From: an uncultured Pelagibacteraceae bacterium
GTDB lineage: Bacteria > Pseudomonadota > Alphaproteobacteria > Pelagibacterales > Pelagibacteraceae
Reading direction: 5' to 3'
DNA length: 47,170 bases
Assembly (NCBI GenBank): GCA_902569105.1
Contig: CACFTE010000010.1
Location: 1 to 47,170 of the forward strand
Shown: one piece after another, positions 10,429-17,272 of the stretch
Layout: each line of letters opens with the position of its first letter
Numbering within the stretch: position 1 is the stretch's first letter
Translations under genes and position numbers: made by a program
The notes under the pieces: model-generated
Database searches by the model: none
The model's input: only the letters and a program-made list of their open reading frames with translations
Told to the model about the DNA's origin: nothing

Positions 10429-10562
10429 TATGATTTGTTAATAAGAACCATTTTAATATAGATTTTATGTTACAGGTTGTATTTAATTTTAAAAAGTAAG
10501 TAAAATCAATACTTTTTAAGAGGCAAAAAAACTTTTAATAAACATATATATTTGTTATTAAG

Positions 10563-10595
10563 CCATATCTTTGGAAAGACCAATATGGTCCTTCC
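10563..10595 (+). promoter_or_regulatory. two overlapping alternative hairpins in proteorhodopsin leader
   Basis: Hairpin B pairs GGAA (10573-10576) with TTCC (10592-10595), and GACCA (10578-10582) with TGGTC (10586-10590), with an ATA loop and one A-C mismatch. Hairpin A pairs CCATA (10563-10567) with TATGG (10584-10588), and TTGG (10571-10574) with CCAA (10580-10583), with a 3-base bulge. The two use the same bases and cannot coexist. The pairing is read directly from the sequence; a switching role is inference. Confidence 0.5.
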
Positions 10596-10615
10596 TTAGT
10601 TTAAATTTAAACTAA
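10596..10615. repeat. perfect 20-bp palindrome upstream of proteorhodopsin
   Basis: TTAGTTTAAATTTAAACTAA is identical to its own reverse complement over all 20 bases. It follows the leader hairpin directly and ends 27 bases before the proteorhodopsin ATG. It could be an operator for a dimeric regulator or an RNA hairpin. AT-richness raises the chance of coincidence, but a 20-base perfect palindrome remains unlikely by chance. Confidence 0.75.
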
Positions 10616-10642
10616 AAACAAACAAAAGAGGGAGTTTTTAAT

Positions 10643-11413
10643 ATGAAAAAACTTAAACTTTTTGCACTAGCAACTGTAGCTCTATTGGGCTTATCAGGTG
10701 CTGCAAATGCAGAAACTGTTCTCTTAGCTGCTGATGACTTTGTTGGAATTTCCTTCTGGGTAATTTCAATGGGTATGTTAGCTGCTACTGCATTCTTTTT
10801 CATGGAAAGAGGATCAGTTGCATCTGGTTGGAAAACTTCAGTAACGGTTGCAGGTCTTGTAACTGGTATTGCATTTATCCACTACATGTACATGAGAGGC
10901 GTATGGGTACAAACTGGTGAGTCACCAACAGTATACAGATACATTGACTGGCTAATCACTGTGCCATTACAGATGATTGAATTCTATTTAATTCTTGCAG
11001 CTGTAAGAAAAGTACCAGGTGGTATCTTCTGGAGATTATTAATTGGATCTTTAGTGATGCTAATCGGTGGATACTTAGGAGAAGCAGGATACATCAACGC
11101 ACTACTTGGTTTCATAATCGGTATGGCTGGATGGTTCTACATCTTATATGAAGTATTCTCAGGTGAAGCTGGTAAAGCAGCAGCCAAAAGTGGTAACAAA
11201 GGATTGTCTACTGCATTTGGTGCAATGAGAATGATCGTAACAATTGGTTGGGCTATTTACCCATTAGGTTATGTATTTGGTTACTTAACTGGTGGTGTAG
11301 ATGCAAACTCACTTAACGTGATTTACAACCTTGCAGACTTTATTAACAAAATCGCATTTGGTTTAGTTATTTGGGCTGCAGCGATGCAAAATACATCAGC
11401 TAGAGCAAGATAA
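10643..11413 (+). CDS. proteorhodopsin, blue-absorbing type, light-driven proton pump
   Basis: This is a seven-helix retinal protein of the inner membrane that exports protons in light. The 256 residues start with a signal peptide probably cut after ANA (residue 23). Key residues are the counter-ion D102 and proton donor E113 (D97 and E108 in the SAR86 reference numbering), H80, R99, and the retinal Schiff-base lysine K236 in LADFINK. Spectral-tuning position 110 (reference 105) is Gln, which predicts blue absorption. The gene uses many TTC, ATC, TAC and GGT codons, unlike its AT-rich neighbours, as expected for very high expression. A strong RBS precedes it and a terminator-like hairpin follows. 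No retinal synthesis genes are in the window. Confidence 0.98.
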   Translation: MKKLKLFALATVALLGLSGAANAETVLLAADDFVGISFWVISMGMLAATAFFFMERGSVASGWKTSVTVAGLVTGIAFIHYMYMRGVWVQTGESPTVYRYIDWLITVPLQMIEFYLILAAVRKVPGGIFWRLLIGSLVMLIGGYLGEAGYINALLGFIIGMAGWFYILYEVFSGEAGKAAAKSGNKGLSTAFGAMRMIVTIGWAIYPLGYVFGYLTGGVDANSLNVIYNLADFINKIAFGLVIWAAAMQNTSARAR

Positions 11414-11434
11414 TTATATTATTGAACTTTAGTT

Positions 11435-11478
11435 AAATAGGGCGAGTATGTTTCACATACTTGCCCTATTTTTTTTAA
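11435..11478 (+). terminator. intrinsic terminator after proteorhodopsin
   Basis: A 16-bp stem is formed by 11435-11450 and its complement beginning at 11456, with core GGGCGAGTATG / CATACTTGCCC, one G-T wobble and a 5-base loop. It is followed by a run of eight T. It is the strongest terminator in the window. Since the ferredoxin ATG is only 17 bp further on, it may act as an attenuator that sets proteorhodopsin well above ferredoxin. Confidence 0.88.
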
Positions 11479-11490
11479 TACTTATATAAC
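11461..11490 (+). promoter_or_regulatory. possible promoter of ferredoxin gene within the terminator
   Basis: TTGCCC (11461-11466) and TATAAC (11485-11490) are 18 bp apart and the -10 ends only 4 bp before the ferredoxin ATG. This would give a leaderless or nearly leaderless mRNA. There is no Shine-Dalgarno site for this gene, which agrees, but the match to promoter consensus is modest. Confidence 0.3.
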
Positions 11491-11494
11491 CCCC

Positions 11495-11815
11495 ATGGCT
11501 AAAATTACATACATCGAACATAATGGTAAATCTCACACTATAAATGTTGATAATGGCTTAACTGTTATGGAAGGAGCAGTCCAAAATGACATTCCTGGCA
11601 TTGATGCTGATTGTGGAGGCTCGATGGCTTGTGCAACCTGCCACGTTTATGTCAAAGAAGATTGGTTAAATAGAGTATCTTCAAAGACTGAAGGTGAGGA
11701 TGATATGTTAGATCAAGCATATGAGCCTAAATCGAATAGTAGACTAAGTTGTCAACTAGTAGTTTCAGATGAAACTGAAGGATTGGTAGTAAATTTACCA
11801 ATGAAACAAGTTTAA
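11495..11815 (+). CDS. 2Fe-2S ferredoxin, adrenodoxin type
   Basis: This 106-residue soluble electron carrier has the vertebrate/bacterial adrenodoxin-type cluster ligands C40, C46, C49 ([12 protein letters not shown]) and C86 (SRLSCQL), with the acidic [11 protein letters not shown] segment used to dock partners. Such ferredoxins serve P450s, Fe-S cluster assembly or oxygenases. It lies directly after proteorhodopsin and its stop TAA shares one base with the ATG of the reductase gene. The two therefore probably form a translationally coupled redox pair. Confidence 0.93.
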   Translation: MAKITYIEHNGKSHTINVDNGLTVMEGAVQNDIPGIDADCGGSMACATCHVYVKEDWLNRVSSKTEGEDDMLDQAYEPKSNSRLSCQLVVSDETEGLVVNLPMKQV

Positions 11816-12831
11816 TGATTAAAACAGACGCACTTATAATTGGAGCAGGACCCACAGGATTATTTACTGCACATCAATTGAAATTAATTGGATTAAATTG
11901 TGAGATTGTAGATAACTTAGATAAGATAGGTGGTCAGTGTATAGAGCTATACCCAGATAAACCAATATATGACATTCCAGCAATACCAGAATGTACAGGC
12001 GAAGAATTAACCAAAAATCTAATTGATCAATTAAAACCGTTTGACATTAAATTTCATTTGAGCGAGAGGGTAGATGAAGTAAAAAAGAGTAATGGTCATT
12101 GGAATGTAAAGACTAATAAAGGAACACAATTTATAACTCCAAATGTAATTATTGCTGGTGGAGTAGGCTCTTTTGAGCCAAGAAAATTTGCTCCTAAAGA
12201 ATGTGCAGTTTTTGAAAACAAATCGATATTTTATTCGGTTAAAGATAAATCTATATTTAAAGGAAAAGCTATATCAATTTTTGGAGGAGGAGATAGTGCT
12301 TTAGATTGGGCCATAGAACTTTCTAAAGACTCAAAAGTAAACTTAATACATAGAAGAAATGAATTTAGGGGAGCACAATCTTCAGTTAATAAAGTAAATG
12401 AGCTTAAAGAAAGTGGAAAGATCAACTTATTTACTAAATTCCAACTTAAATCAGTAAATGGAAAAAATAAGTTGGAAAACATTGAAATAATCAGTGATGA
12501 TAAAGAAATAAAAAAATTGAATACGGATTATGTTTTAGGATTTTTTGGTCTTATAATGCAATTGGGGCCAATAGCAGAATGGGGTTTAAATTTAGATAAA
12601 AAAACTGTGACAGTTGATACAGAAAAATTTGAAACAAATCAAAAAGGTATTTATGCAGTTGGTGATATATGTAATTACCCAGGAAAGTTAAAACTTATTT
12701 TATCAGGTTTTCACGAAGGGGCATTAGCAGCGAGAGCATGTTTCAAGTTAGCCAGACCGGACGAAAAATACAGATTTGAATTCACAACCTCTTCAAAAAT
12801 AATTAAAAATAGACTTGGTGTCAAAGAGTGA
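11815..12831 (+). CDS. ferredoxin-NADP+ reductase, thioredoxin-reductase-like
   Basis: The 338-residue flavoprotein transfers electrons between NADPH and ferredoxin. It has an FAD-binding GAGPTG at residues 9-14, GGQCIELYPDKPIYDIP, a second Rossmann motif GGGDSALDWA for NADPH, and a C-terminal FAD segment VGDICNYPGKLKL. It lacks the CxxC redox pair of thioredoxin reductase, which places it in the TrxR-like FNR group (YumC type). The preceding ferredoxin is the obvious partner. The end (TGA at 12829-12831) overlaps a GTG start at 12828 for the GST gene. Confidence 0.92.
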   Translation: MIKTDALIIGAGPTGLFTAHQLKLIGLNCEIVDNLDKIGGQCIELYPDKPIYDIPAIPECTGEELTKNLIDQLKPFDIKFHLSERVDEVKKSNGHWNVKTNKGTQFITPNVIIAGGVGSFEPRKFAPKECAVFENKSIFYSVKDKSIFKGKAISIFGGGDSALDWAIELSKDSKVNLIHRRNEFRGAQSSVNKVNELKESGKINLFTKFQLKSVNGKNKLENIEIISDDKEIKKLNTDYVLGFFGLIMQLGPIAEWGLNLDKKTVTVDTEKFETNQKGIYAVGDICNYPGKLKLILSGFHEGALAARACFKLARPDEKYRFEFTTSSKIIKNRLGVKE

Positions 12832-13458
12832 TTGAGCTTTTTTCATCTGATACTCCTAATGGTAAAAAAAGTAAGTATCATGTTAGAGGAGATAGATTTC
12901 GATTATAAGGTTACAAAATTGGATTTATCTAAAGGTGACCAATTTAAAAATGAATTCAAAAAAATTAGTCCTTTCTCAAAAATACCAGCAATAATTGATC
13001 ATCAAAATAATAAAGAGACTATTTTTGAGTCAGGGGCAATATTAATTTATTTAGCTGAAAAAAGCGGAAAGTTTTATAATAAAAAAAATAAACTTAAAGT
13101 TGATCAATGGCTTATGGCTCAAATGGGGTCGATAGGTCCTTTCATTGGTCAGTATCATTATTTTTATCATTTTAACAAAGGCTTAAGTGAGATAGGAGAA
13201 AAAAGATATTTAGATATTACTAAAAGTATATACAAAGTTTTAGACAATCATTTACTCAGTAGTAAATATTTAGCTGGAGATGAATATTCAATTGCTGACG
13301 TTGCTACATGGCCATGGATAGCAAGGCATCATTGGCATGATATTGGTCTTAATAATTATAAAAGTTTATGTAAATGGTATGAAACGATAGCTTGCAGGCC
13401 AGCTGTCGATAAAGGGTATAAATTTATGGATAAAAATTCTGAAATTCCTATGCCTTAA
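12828..13458 (+). CDS. glutathione S-transferase family protein, N-terminal frame disrupted
   Basis: The body is a GST of the YghU/Nu-like type, with thioredoxin-fold KVSIMLEEIDFDYKV and SPFSKIPAIIDH, an ESGAILIYLA helix and a C-terminal all-alpha domain. The expected family start, xELFSSDTPNGKK, is present but in another frame. It begins at GTG 12828, which overlaps the FNR stop as GTGA, and is followed by a 7-A run (12864-12870). Removing one A joins it to VSIMLEEI exactly as in intact homologues. Without correction the body frame can start only at TTG 12832 or ATG 12859 and loses the glutathione-site loop. Sequencing error, a real mutation or slippage at the A run are all possible. Confidence 0.85.
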
Positions 13459-13871
13459 TCATCAGCATAAACTTTTTCTTCCTTCTCATGTTTTTCTTGC
13501 GCCGAAATACACAATGTTGCAACTGGTCTTGCTATCAATCTTTTTAAACCTATAGGTTCTCCTGTTTCTTCACAGAAACCATAAGTTCCATCTTGAATTC
13601 TTTTTAGAGCTGAGTCTATTTTTGTAATCAATTTTATTTGTCTATTAATTGCTCTTAATTCAACATTTTTTTCTGTATAAGAACTAGCCTGATCTACAAT
13701 ATCAGCAGAAGTACTATTGTCATCCAAAGAACTGTTATAAATTGCCTCGTTGCTTGTTCTTTTTAAATCTGTCTTCCAGTCTAGTAATTTTTTTTTGAAA
13801 AATGCTAAGTGCTTAGGGCACATATATTTTTCTTTTTCTTTGGGCACATATGTTTTGGAAATTTTAGCCAT
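13455..13871 (-). CDS. dksA: DksA/TraR-type RNA polymerase-binding regulator
   Basis: DksA inserts into the secondary channel of RNA polymerase and works with ppGpp to tune rRNA and amino-acid promoters. This 138-residue protein has the coiled-coil region (about residues 17-90) and GTYGFCEETGEPIGLKRL at the zinc-finger position. Only two of the four classical zinc ligands remain: C100 and C121, with T103 and A124 in the other places. As I recall, alphaproteobacterial DksA often has such a reduced finger. It overlaps the GST gene tail to tail by 4 bp. Confidence 0.92.
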   Translation of the reverse strand: MAKISKTYVPKEKEKYMCPKHLAFFKKKLLDWKTDLKRTSNEAIYNSSLDDNSTSADIVDQASSYTEKNVELRAINRQIKLITKIDSALKRIQDGTYGFCEETGEPIGLKRLIARPVATLCISAQEKHEKEEKVYADD

Positions 13872-13892
13872 TTCAACTTTTAAAATCTGGTG

Positions 13893-13920
13893 AATATATT
13901 CATCAATAAAGTACTGTCAA
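13893..13920 (-). promoter_or_regulatory. promoter of dksA
   Basis: On the minus strand, TTGACA (complement of 13915-13920) and TATATT (complement of 13893-13898) are 16 bp apart. The -35 is a perfect sigma-70 consensus. Transcription would start about 15 bases before the dksA ATG. Confidence 0.6.
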
Positions 13921-13949
13921 GAAAGCATTAATTGTATAAATTGTTGAAA

Positions 13950-15278
13950 ATGGCTCAAAATAAAAAAAAAATATTAAATTTATTTTATATATTTTTATTG
14001 GTCCATTTTACTCTATGGACAGTTGTGCCGTCCACAGTAAACCAAAACTTGCCACTAGATACCATAGAAGCTTTAGCATGGGGAAGCAATTTAGATTGGG
14101 GATTTAATAAACATCCTCCTTTGAGTGCATTCTTTGTAGATATTTTTTTTACAATTTTTGGATCTCAAGATTGGGCATATTATTTTTTAAGTCAAATATT
14201 TGTCATCGTTGCTTTTTATTTTGTATTTAAACTATCCTATGAATTGTTAGACAGTATAAAATTAAGTTTTATAAGCGTTTTACTCTTAGAAACGATTTAT
14301 TTTTACAATTTTACTACTCCAGAGTTTAACGTAAATGTCAGTCAATTACCTTTTTGGGCTTTAACAGTTTATTTTACTTGGAGAATTTTTAATAAAAAAG
14401 AGCCTAAAGTATTGGACTTAATATTATTAGGAGTTTTTGCAGCCGCAGGTTTTCTATCAAAATATTTATTTTTATATTTATTAGTTTCTATTGATTTATT
14501 ATTTTTCTATTTAATCTTCTTTAAGAAAGAGAGAAAGTTTCAATTTACATATTTAATTTCTTTAGAGGTATTTTTATTATTATTAATCCCACATTTAATT
14601 TGGCTAATAAATAATGATTTTGTCACAATTACCTATGGACTTGCAAGAACAGGCGTAGCAGATTTTAATATTATTAATCATTTAGTAAATCCTTTCTTAT
14701 TTTTTTTAAAACAAGTTGGAATTTTAATACCATTTTTCTTTCTAGCTTACGTAATGACAAAAAATTTAAAGTTTAAAATAAATTTTAAAGATAAAAAATT
14801 AATTTTTTTAATATTTATTAATATAGTGCCTCTAATTTTAGTGTTATGTACATCATTATTTACGGGATCAAAAATAAGAACTATGTGGATGACTCCATTT
14901 TATTTATTTATTGGTTTATTTGCAGTTTATATTTTAAGGAAAAATATTAATTTTAAAAAATTGAATAATTTTATAATCGTTTTTATATTTTTATTTTTAT
15001 TTTCTCCATTTGTTTATAGCTACGTTTCAATATCAAAAGATAATAAAAGAACAGACTATCCTGGTAAACAAATAGCTCAAAAAGTGCAATTAGAATGGGA
15101 TCAAAATTTTGATGAACCAATTCAATTTGTAATTGGCGATGAATGGAAAGCGGGAAATCTTTCTTATCATCTTAAATCTAGACCTAAATGGGAAGGCTTC
15201 GTAAGCAATAATAATATTCTCAATGAGGCTAAAGAATATATTTGCATAGATGAAATTTGTGTAGGAACATATAAATAA
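13950..15278 (+). CDS. ArnT/PMT-like polytopic glycosyltransferase (GT39/GT83-like)
   Basis: This integral membrane protein of about 442 residues has some 10-12 hydrophobic segments. Its first periplasmic loop carries the acidic motif DTIEALAWG and then KHPPLSAFF, the typical signature of ArnT-like enzymes that use undecaprenyl- or dolichyl-phosphate sugars. The acceptor (lipid A, protein or surface glycan) is unknown. ATG 13950 gives a normal short basic N-terminus before the first helix; an in-frame TTG at 13932 is possible but less likely. Three bases separate it from the adenine deaminase gene. A GT2 enzyme that could make the lipid-linked sugar donor lies just beyond that gene. Confidence 0.8.
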   Translation: MAQNKKKILNLFYIFLLVHFTLWTVVPSTVNQNLPLDTIEALAWGSNLDWGFNKHPPLSAFFVDIFFTIFGSQDWAYYFLSQIFVIVAFYFVFKLSYELLDSIKLSFISVLLLETIYFYNFTTPEFNVNVSQLPFWALTVYFTWRIFNKKEPKVLDLILLGVFAAAGFLSKYLFLYLLVSIDLLFFYLIFFKKERKFQFTYLISLEVFLLLLIPHLIWLINNDFVTITYGLARTGVADFNIINHLVNPFLFFLKQVGILIPFFFLAYVMTKNLKFKINFKDKKLIFLIFINIVPLILVLCTSLFTGSKIRTMWMTPFYLFIGLFAVYILRKNINFKKLNNFIIVFIFLFLFSPFVYSYVSISKDNKRTDYPGKQIAQKVQLEWDQNFDEPIQFVIGDEWKAGNLSYHLKSRPKWEGFVSNNNILNEAKEYICIDEICVGTYK

Positions 15279-15281
15279 TTT

Positions 15282-16283
15282 ATGAAAAATTCTAAAGATA
15301 TAATTAATTATATAAACAAAATTCCGAAGTCTGAACTACATTTGCATATAGAAGGAAGTTTAGAGCCCGAACTTATGTTGAAACTATCAAAAAGAAATAA
15401 AATCGAAATTCCATTTAAATCTATAGAAGAAATCAAATCAGCTTACAATTTCTCAAATTTAGACACCTTTTTGAAAATCTATTATCAAGGATCAAATGTA
15501 CTAATAACAGAGGAGGATTTTTTTGATTTAACATGGGAATATATTTTGAGATGTAAACAAGATAATATTGTGCATACAGAAATTTTTTTTGACCCCCAGT
15601 CTCACACTGAAAGAGGCATCAAATTTAACACGATCATAAATGGAATAGATAAGGCTTTAAAAAAAGCAAATTCTGAATTCGGTATAACCTCAAAAATTAT
15701 TATGTGTTTTTTAAGACATTTAGAGGAAGAATCTTGTTTTGATATATTAAAACAAGCTTTAAATCACAAAGATAAAATTGTAGGCGTAGGACTTGACTCC
15801 TCAGAAAAAGGTAACCCACCTCAAAAATTTAAAAATTTATTTGAGGCAGCTATTAAAGAAGGCTTTGTAACAGTAGCGCATGCTGGAGAAGAAGGTCCAC
15901 CTGAATATATATGGGATAGTTTAAATTTGCTCAAAGTAAAAAGAATAGATCATGGAGTTCAATGTTTAAAAGATAAAAAACTTGTAGAAACATTAATAAA
16001 AAAAAATATTCCACTCACAGTTTGTCCATTATCAAATATTAAACTTTGTGTTTTTGATAAACTTGAAAACCATAATTTAAAAAAAATGTTAGATAAAGGT
16101 TTAAGGGTAATGGTAAATTCAGATGACCCAGCTTATTTTGGAGGATATTTAAATACAAATTTGATTGAAACTACCAAAGCTTTAAATCTAAGCTTTGAAG
16201 ATGTAAAAATTCTAATTCAGAACTCCTTTAAATCTTCATTTTTAGATGAAAGTACTAAAAATAGTTGGTTGAGTAAGATATAA
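15282..16283 (+). CDS. adenine deaminase (adenosine deaminase superfamily)
   Basis: This zinc amidohydrolase of 333 residues deaminates adenine to hypoxanthine for purine salvage. Metal ligands H20 and H22 are seen in ELHLHIEGSL, then AHAGEEGPPEYIW with the zinc His and catalytic Glu, RIDHGVQ, LTVCPLSN and NSDDPAYFGG. The last motif (SDDPAYFGGY form) marks the bacterial/fungal adenine deaminase branch (Aah1 type), whereas true adenosine deaminases have TDDPxxF. It is tucked between two glycosyltransferase genes, and its product could feed hypoxanthine towards IMP and the guaB/guaA route encoded downstream. Confidence 0.87.
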   Translation: MKNSKDIINYINKIPKSELHLHIEGSLEPELMLKLSKRNKIEIPFKSIEEIKSAYNFSNLDTFLKIYYQGSNVLITEEDFFDLTWEYILRCKQDNIVHTEIFFDPQSHTERGIKFNTIINGIDKALKKANSEFGITSKIIMCFLRHLEEESCFDILKQALNHKDKIVGVGLDSSEKGNPPQKFKNLFEAAIKEGFVTVAHAGEEGPPEYIWDSLNLLKVKRIDHGVQCLKDKKLVETLIKKNIPLTVCPLSNIKLCVFDKLENHNLKKMLDKGLRVMVNSDDPAYFGGYLNTNLIETTKALNLSFEDVKILIQNSFKSSFLDESTKNSWLSKI

Positions 16284-16301
16284 ATTTAATAAAAAAACCT
16301 A

Positions 16302-17171
16302 ATGAAAATTATAATTTTAATACCTGTTTATAATGATTTTCAATCAGCATCAAAATTAATTGAGGATATTAATTCAGTTATTTCAAATCTAAACCATGAG
16401 TTTTCAATAATAATTATAAATGATGCTTCAACAGATAAAAGTGAAATTGAAATTTCTAGTACTGATAAAATTAAATCAATAAAAATTATAAAAATGAATG
16501 AAAACAGGGGACATGCAAGGTGCAATGCATCAGGTTTGAAATATATTTTTGAAAATGAAGAATTTGATTACATTATACCCATGGACGGAGATGGAGAAGA
16601 TAGGCCAGAAGAAATTGAAAAATTCGTAGAATTTTTAAAATACGATAATACTAAACCAATAGTTGGTGAAAGAATAAAAAGATCTGAAGGTTTCATTTTT
16701 ACACTTTCTTATAATATTCACAAATTAATTACTTATATATTCACAGGGCAATCAATTAAATTTGGAAACTATACTTGTTTACCAAAAACAACTGTTGAAA
16801 AAATGATAAATGAAAAGGCTACATGGAGCAGTTTCTCAGGATCTTTAGCAAAAATAGAAAAAAATAGATCTACAATTCCATCAATAAGGGGGAGTAGATA
16901 TTTTGGACCATCAAAAATGAGTTTCTTTAATTTAATTAAACATTCTCTATCAATTATAGCTGTATTTAAAACAAATGTGATTATTAGGTCAATTTTATTC
17001 TTTTTAATTTATATATTTTTAATTTCTGAAAATCTAAGTTATGTAACGTCGATACCTTTAATAGGAGTTTTAGCTTTAGCAATTTCAGTTTTAGCAATTT
17101 CAAAAAGAGAAAATATTAAAGAATTAAATGATTCTTTATCAAATATTAACAATATTGATGAAATTAAATAG
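16302..17171 (+). CDS. GT2 glycosyltransferase, dolichyl/undecaprenyl-P-sugar synthase-like
   Basis: The 289-residue protein has an N-terminal GT-A domain beginning IIILIPVYNDF, with the nucleotide-sugar DxD region in PMDGDGEDRPEEI, and two C-terminal membrane segments at about residues 225-265. This layout resembles polyprenyl-phosphate mannose or glucose synthases (DPM1/GtrB-like). Such an enzyme could supply the lipid-linked sugar used by the ArnT-like protein two genes upstream. That link is inferred from family and position only. Confidence 0.8.
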   Translation: MKIIILIPVYNDFQSASKLIEDINSVISNLNHEFSIIIINDASTDKSEIEISSTDKIKSIKIIKMNENRGHARCNASGLKYIFENEEFDYIIPMDGDGEDRPEEIEKFVEFLKYDNTKPIVGERIKRSEGFIFTLSYNIHKLITYIFTGQSIKFGNYTCLPKTTVEKMINEKATWSSFSGSLAKIEKNRSTIPSIRGSRYFGPSKMSFFNLIKHSLSIIAVFKTNVIIRSILFFLIYIFLISENLSYVTSIPLIGVLALAISVLAISKRENIKELNDSLSNINNIDEIK

Positions 17172-17272
17172 AATTAAATCTTTAAAAAAAACAAAAAAAA
17201 TATATTATTTTCATAATAAGTGTGGTTGTGCTCACTTGTAAAAAAAGGGACAACAAAAAACGAGCATAATCT
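17172..17272 (+). promoter_or_regulatory. leader region of exported-protein operon
   Basis: This 101-bp spacer is the only gap of any size before the four-gene exported operon and should contain its promoter. It holds an imperfect hairpin, AAGTGTG (17218-17224) against CTCACTT, followed by an A-rich stretch. I cannot point to a clear -35/-10 pair. Confidence 0.4.

Larger units (their letters stand above)
10429..10642. promoter_or_regulatory. prpE-proteorhodopsin divergent control region
   Basis: This 214-bp spacer is the longest in the window. It must carry promoters for both prpE (leftward) and proteorhodopsin (rightward), but I do not see a convincing -35/-10 pair. Its right third holds strong secondary structure and a perfect palindrome, described separately. 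It ends with AGAGGGAG about 8 bases before the proteorhodopsin ATG, an unusually good ribosome binding site for this genome. Confidence 0.6.

Noticed and set aside
13932-13949. TTG start six residues upstream for the ArnT-like protein
   Set aside because: The ATG at 13950 gives a normal basic N-terminus and there is no ribosome site favouring TTG.
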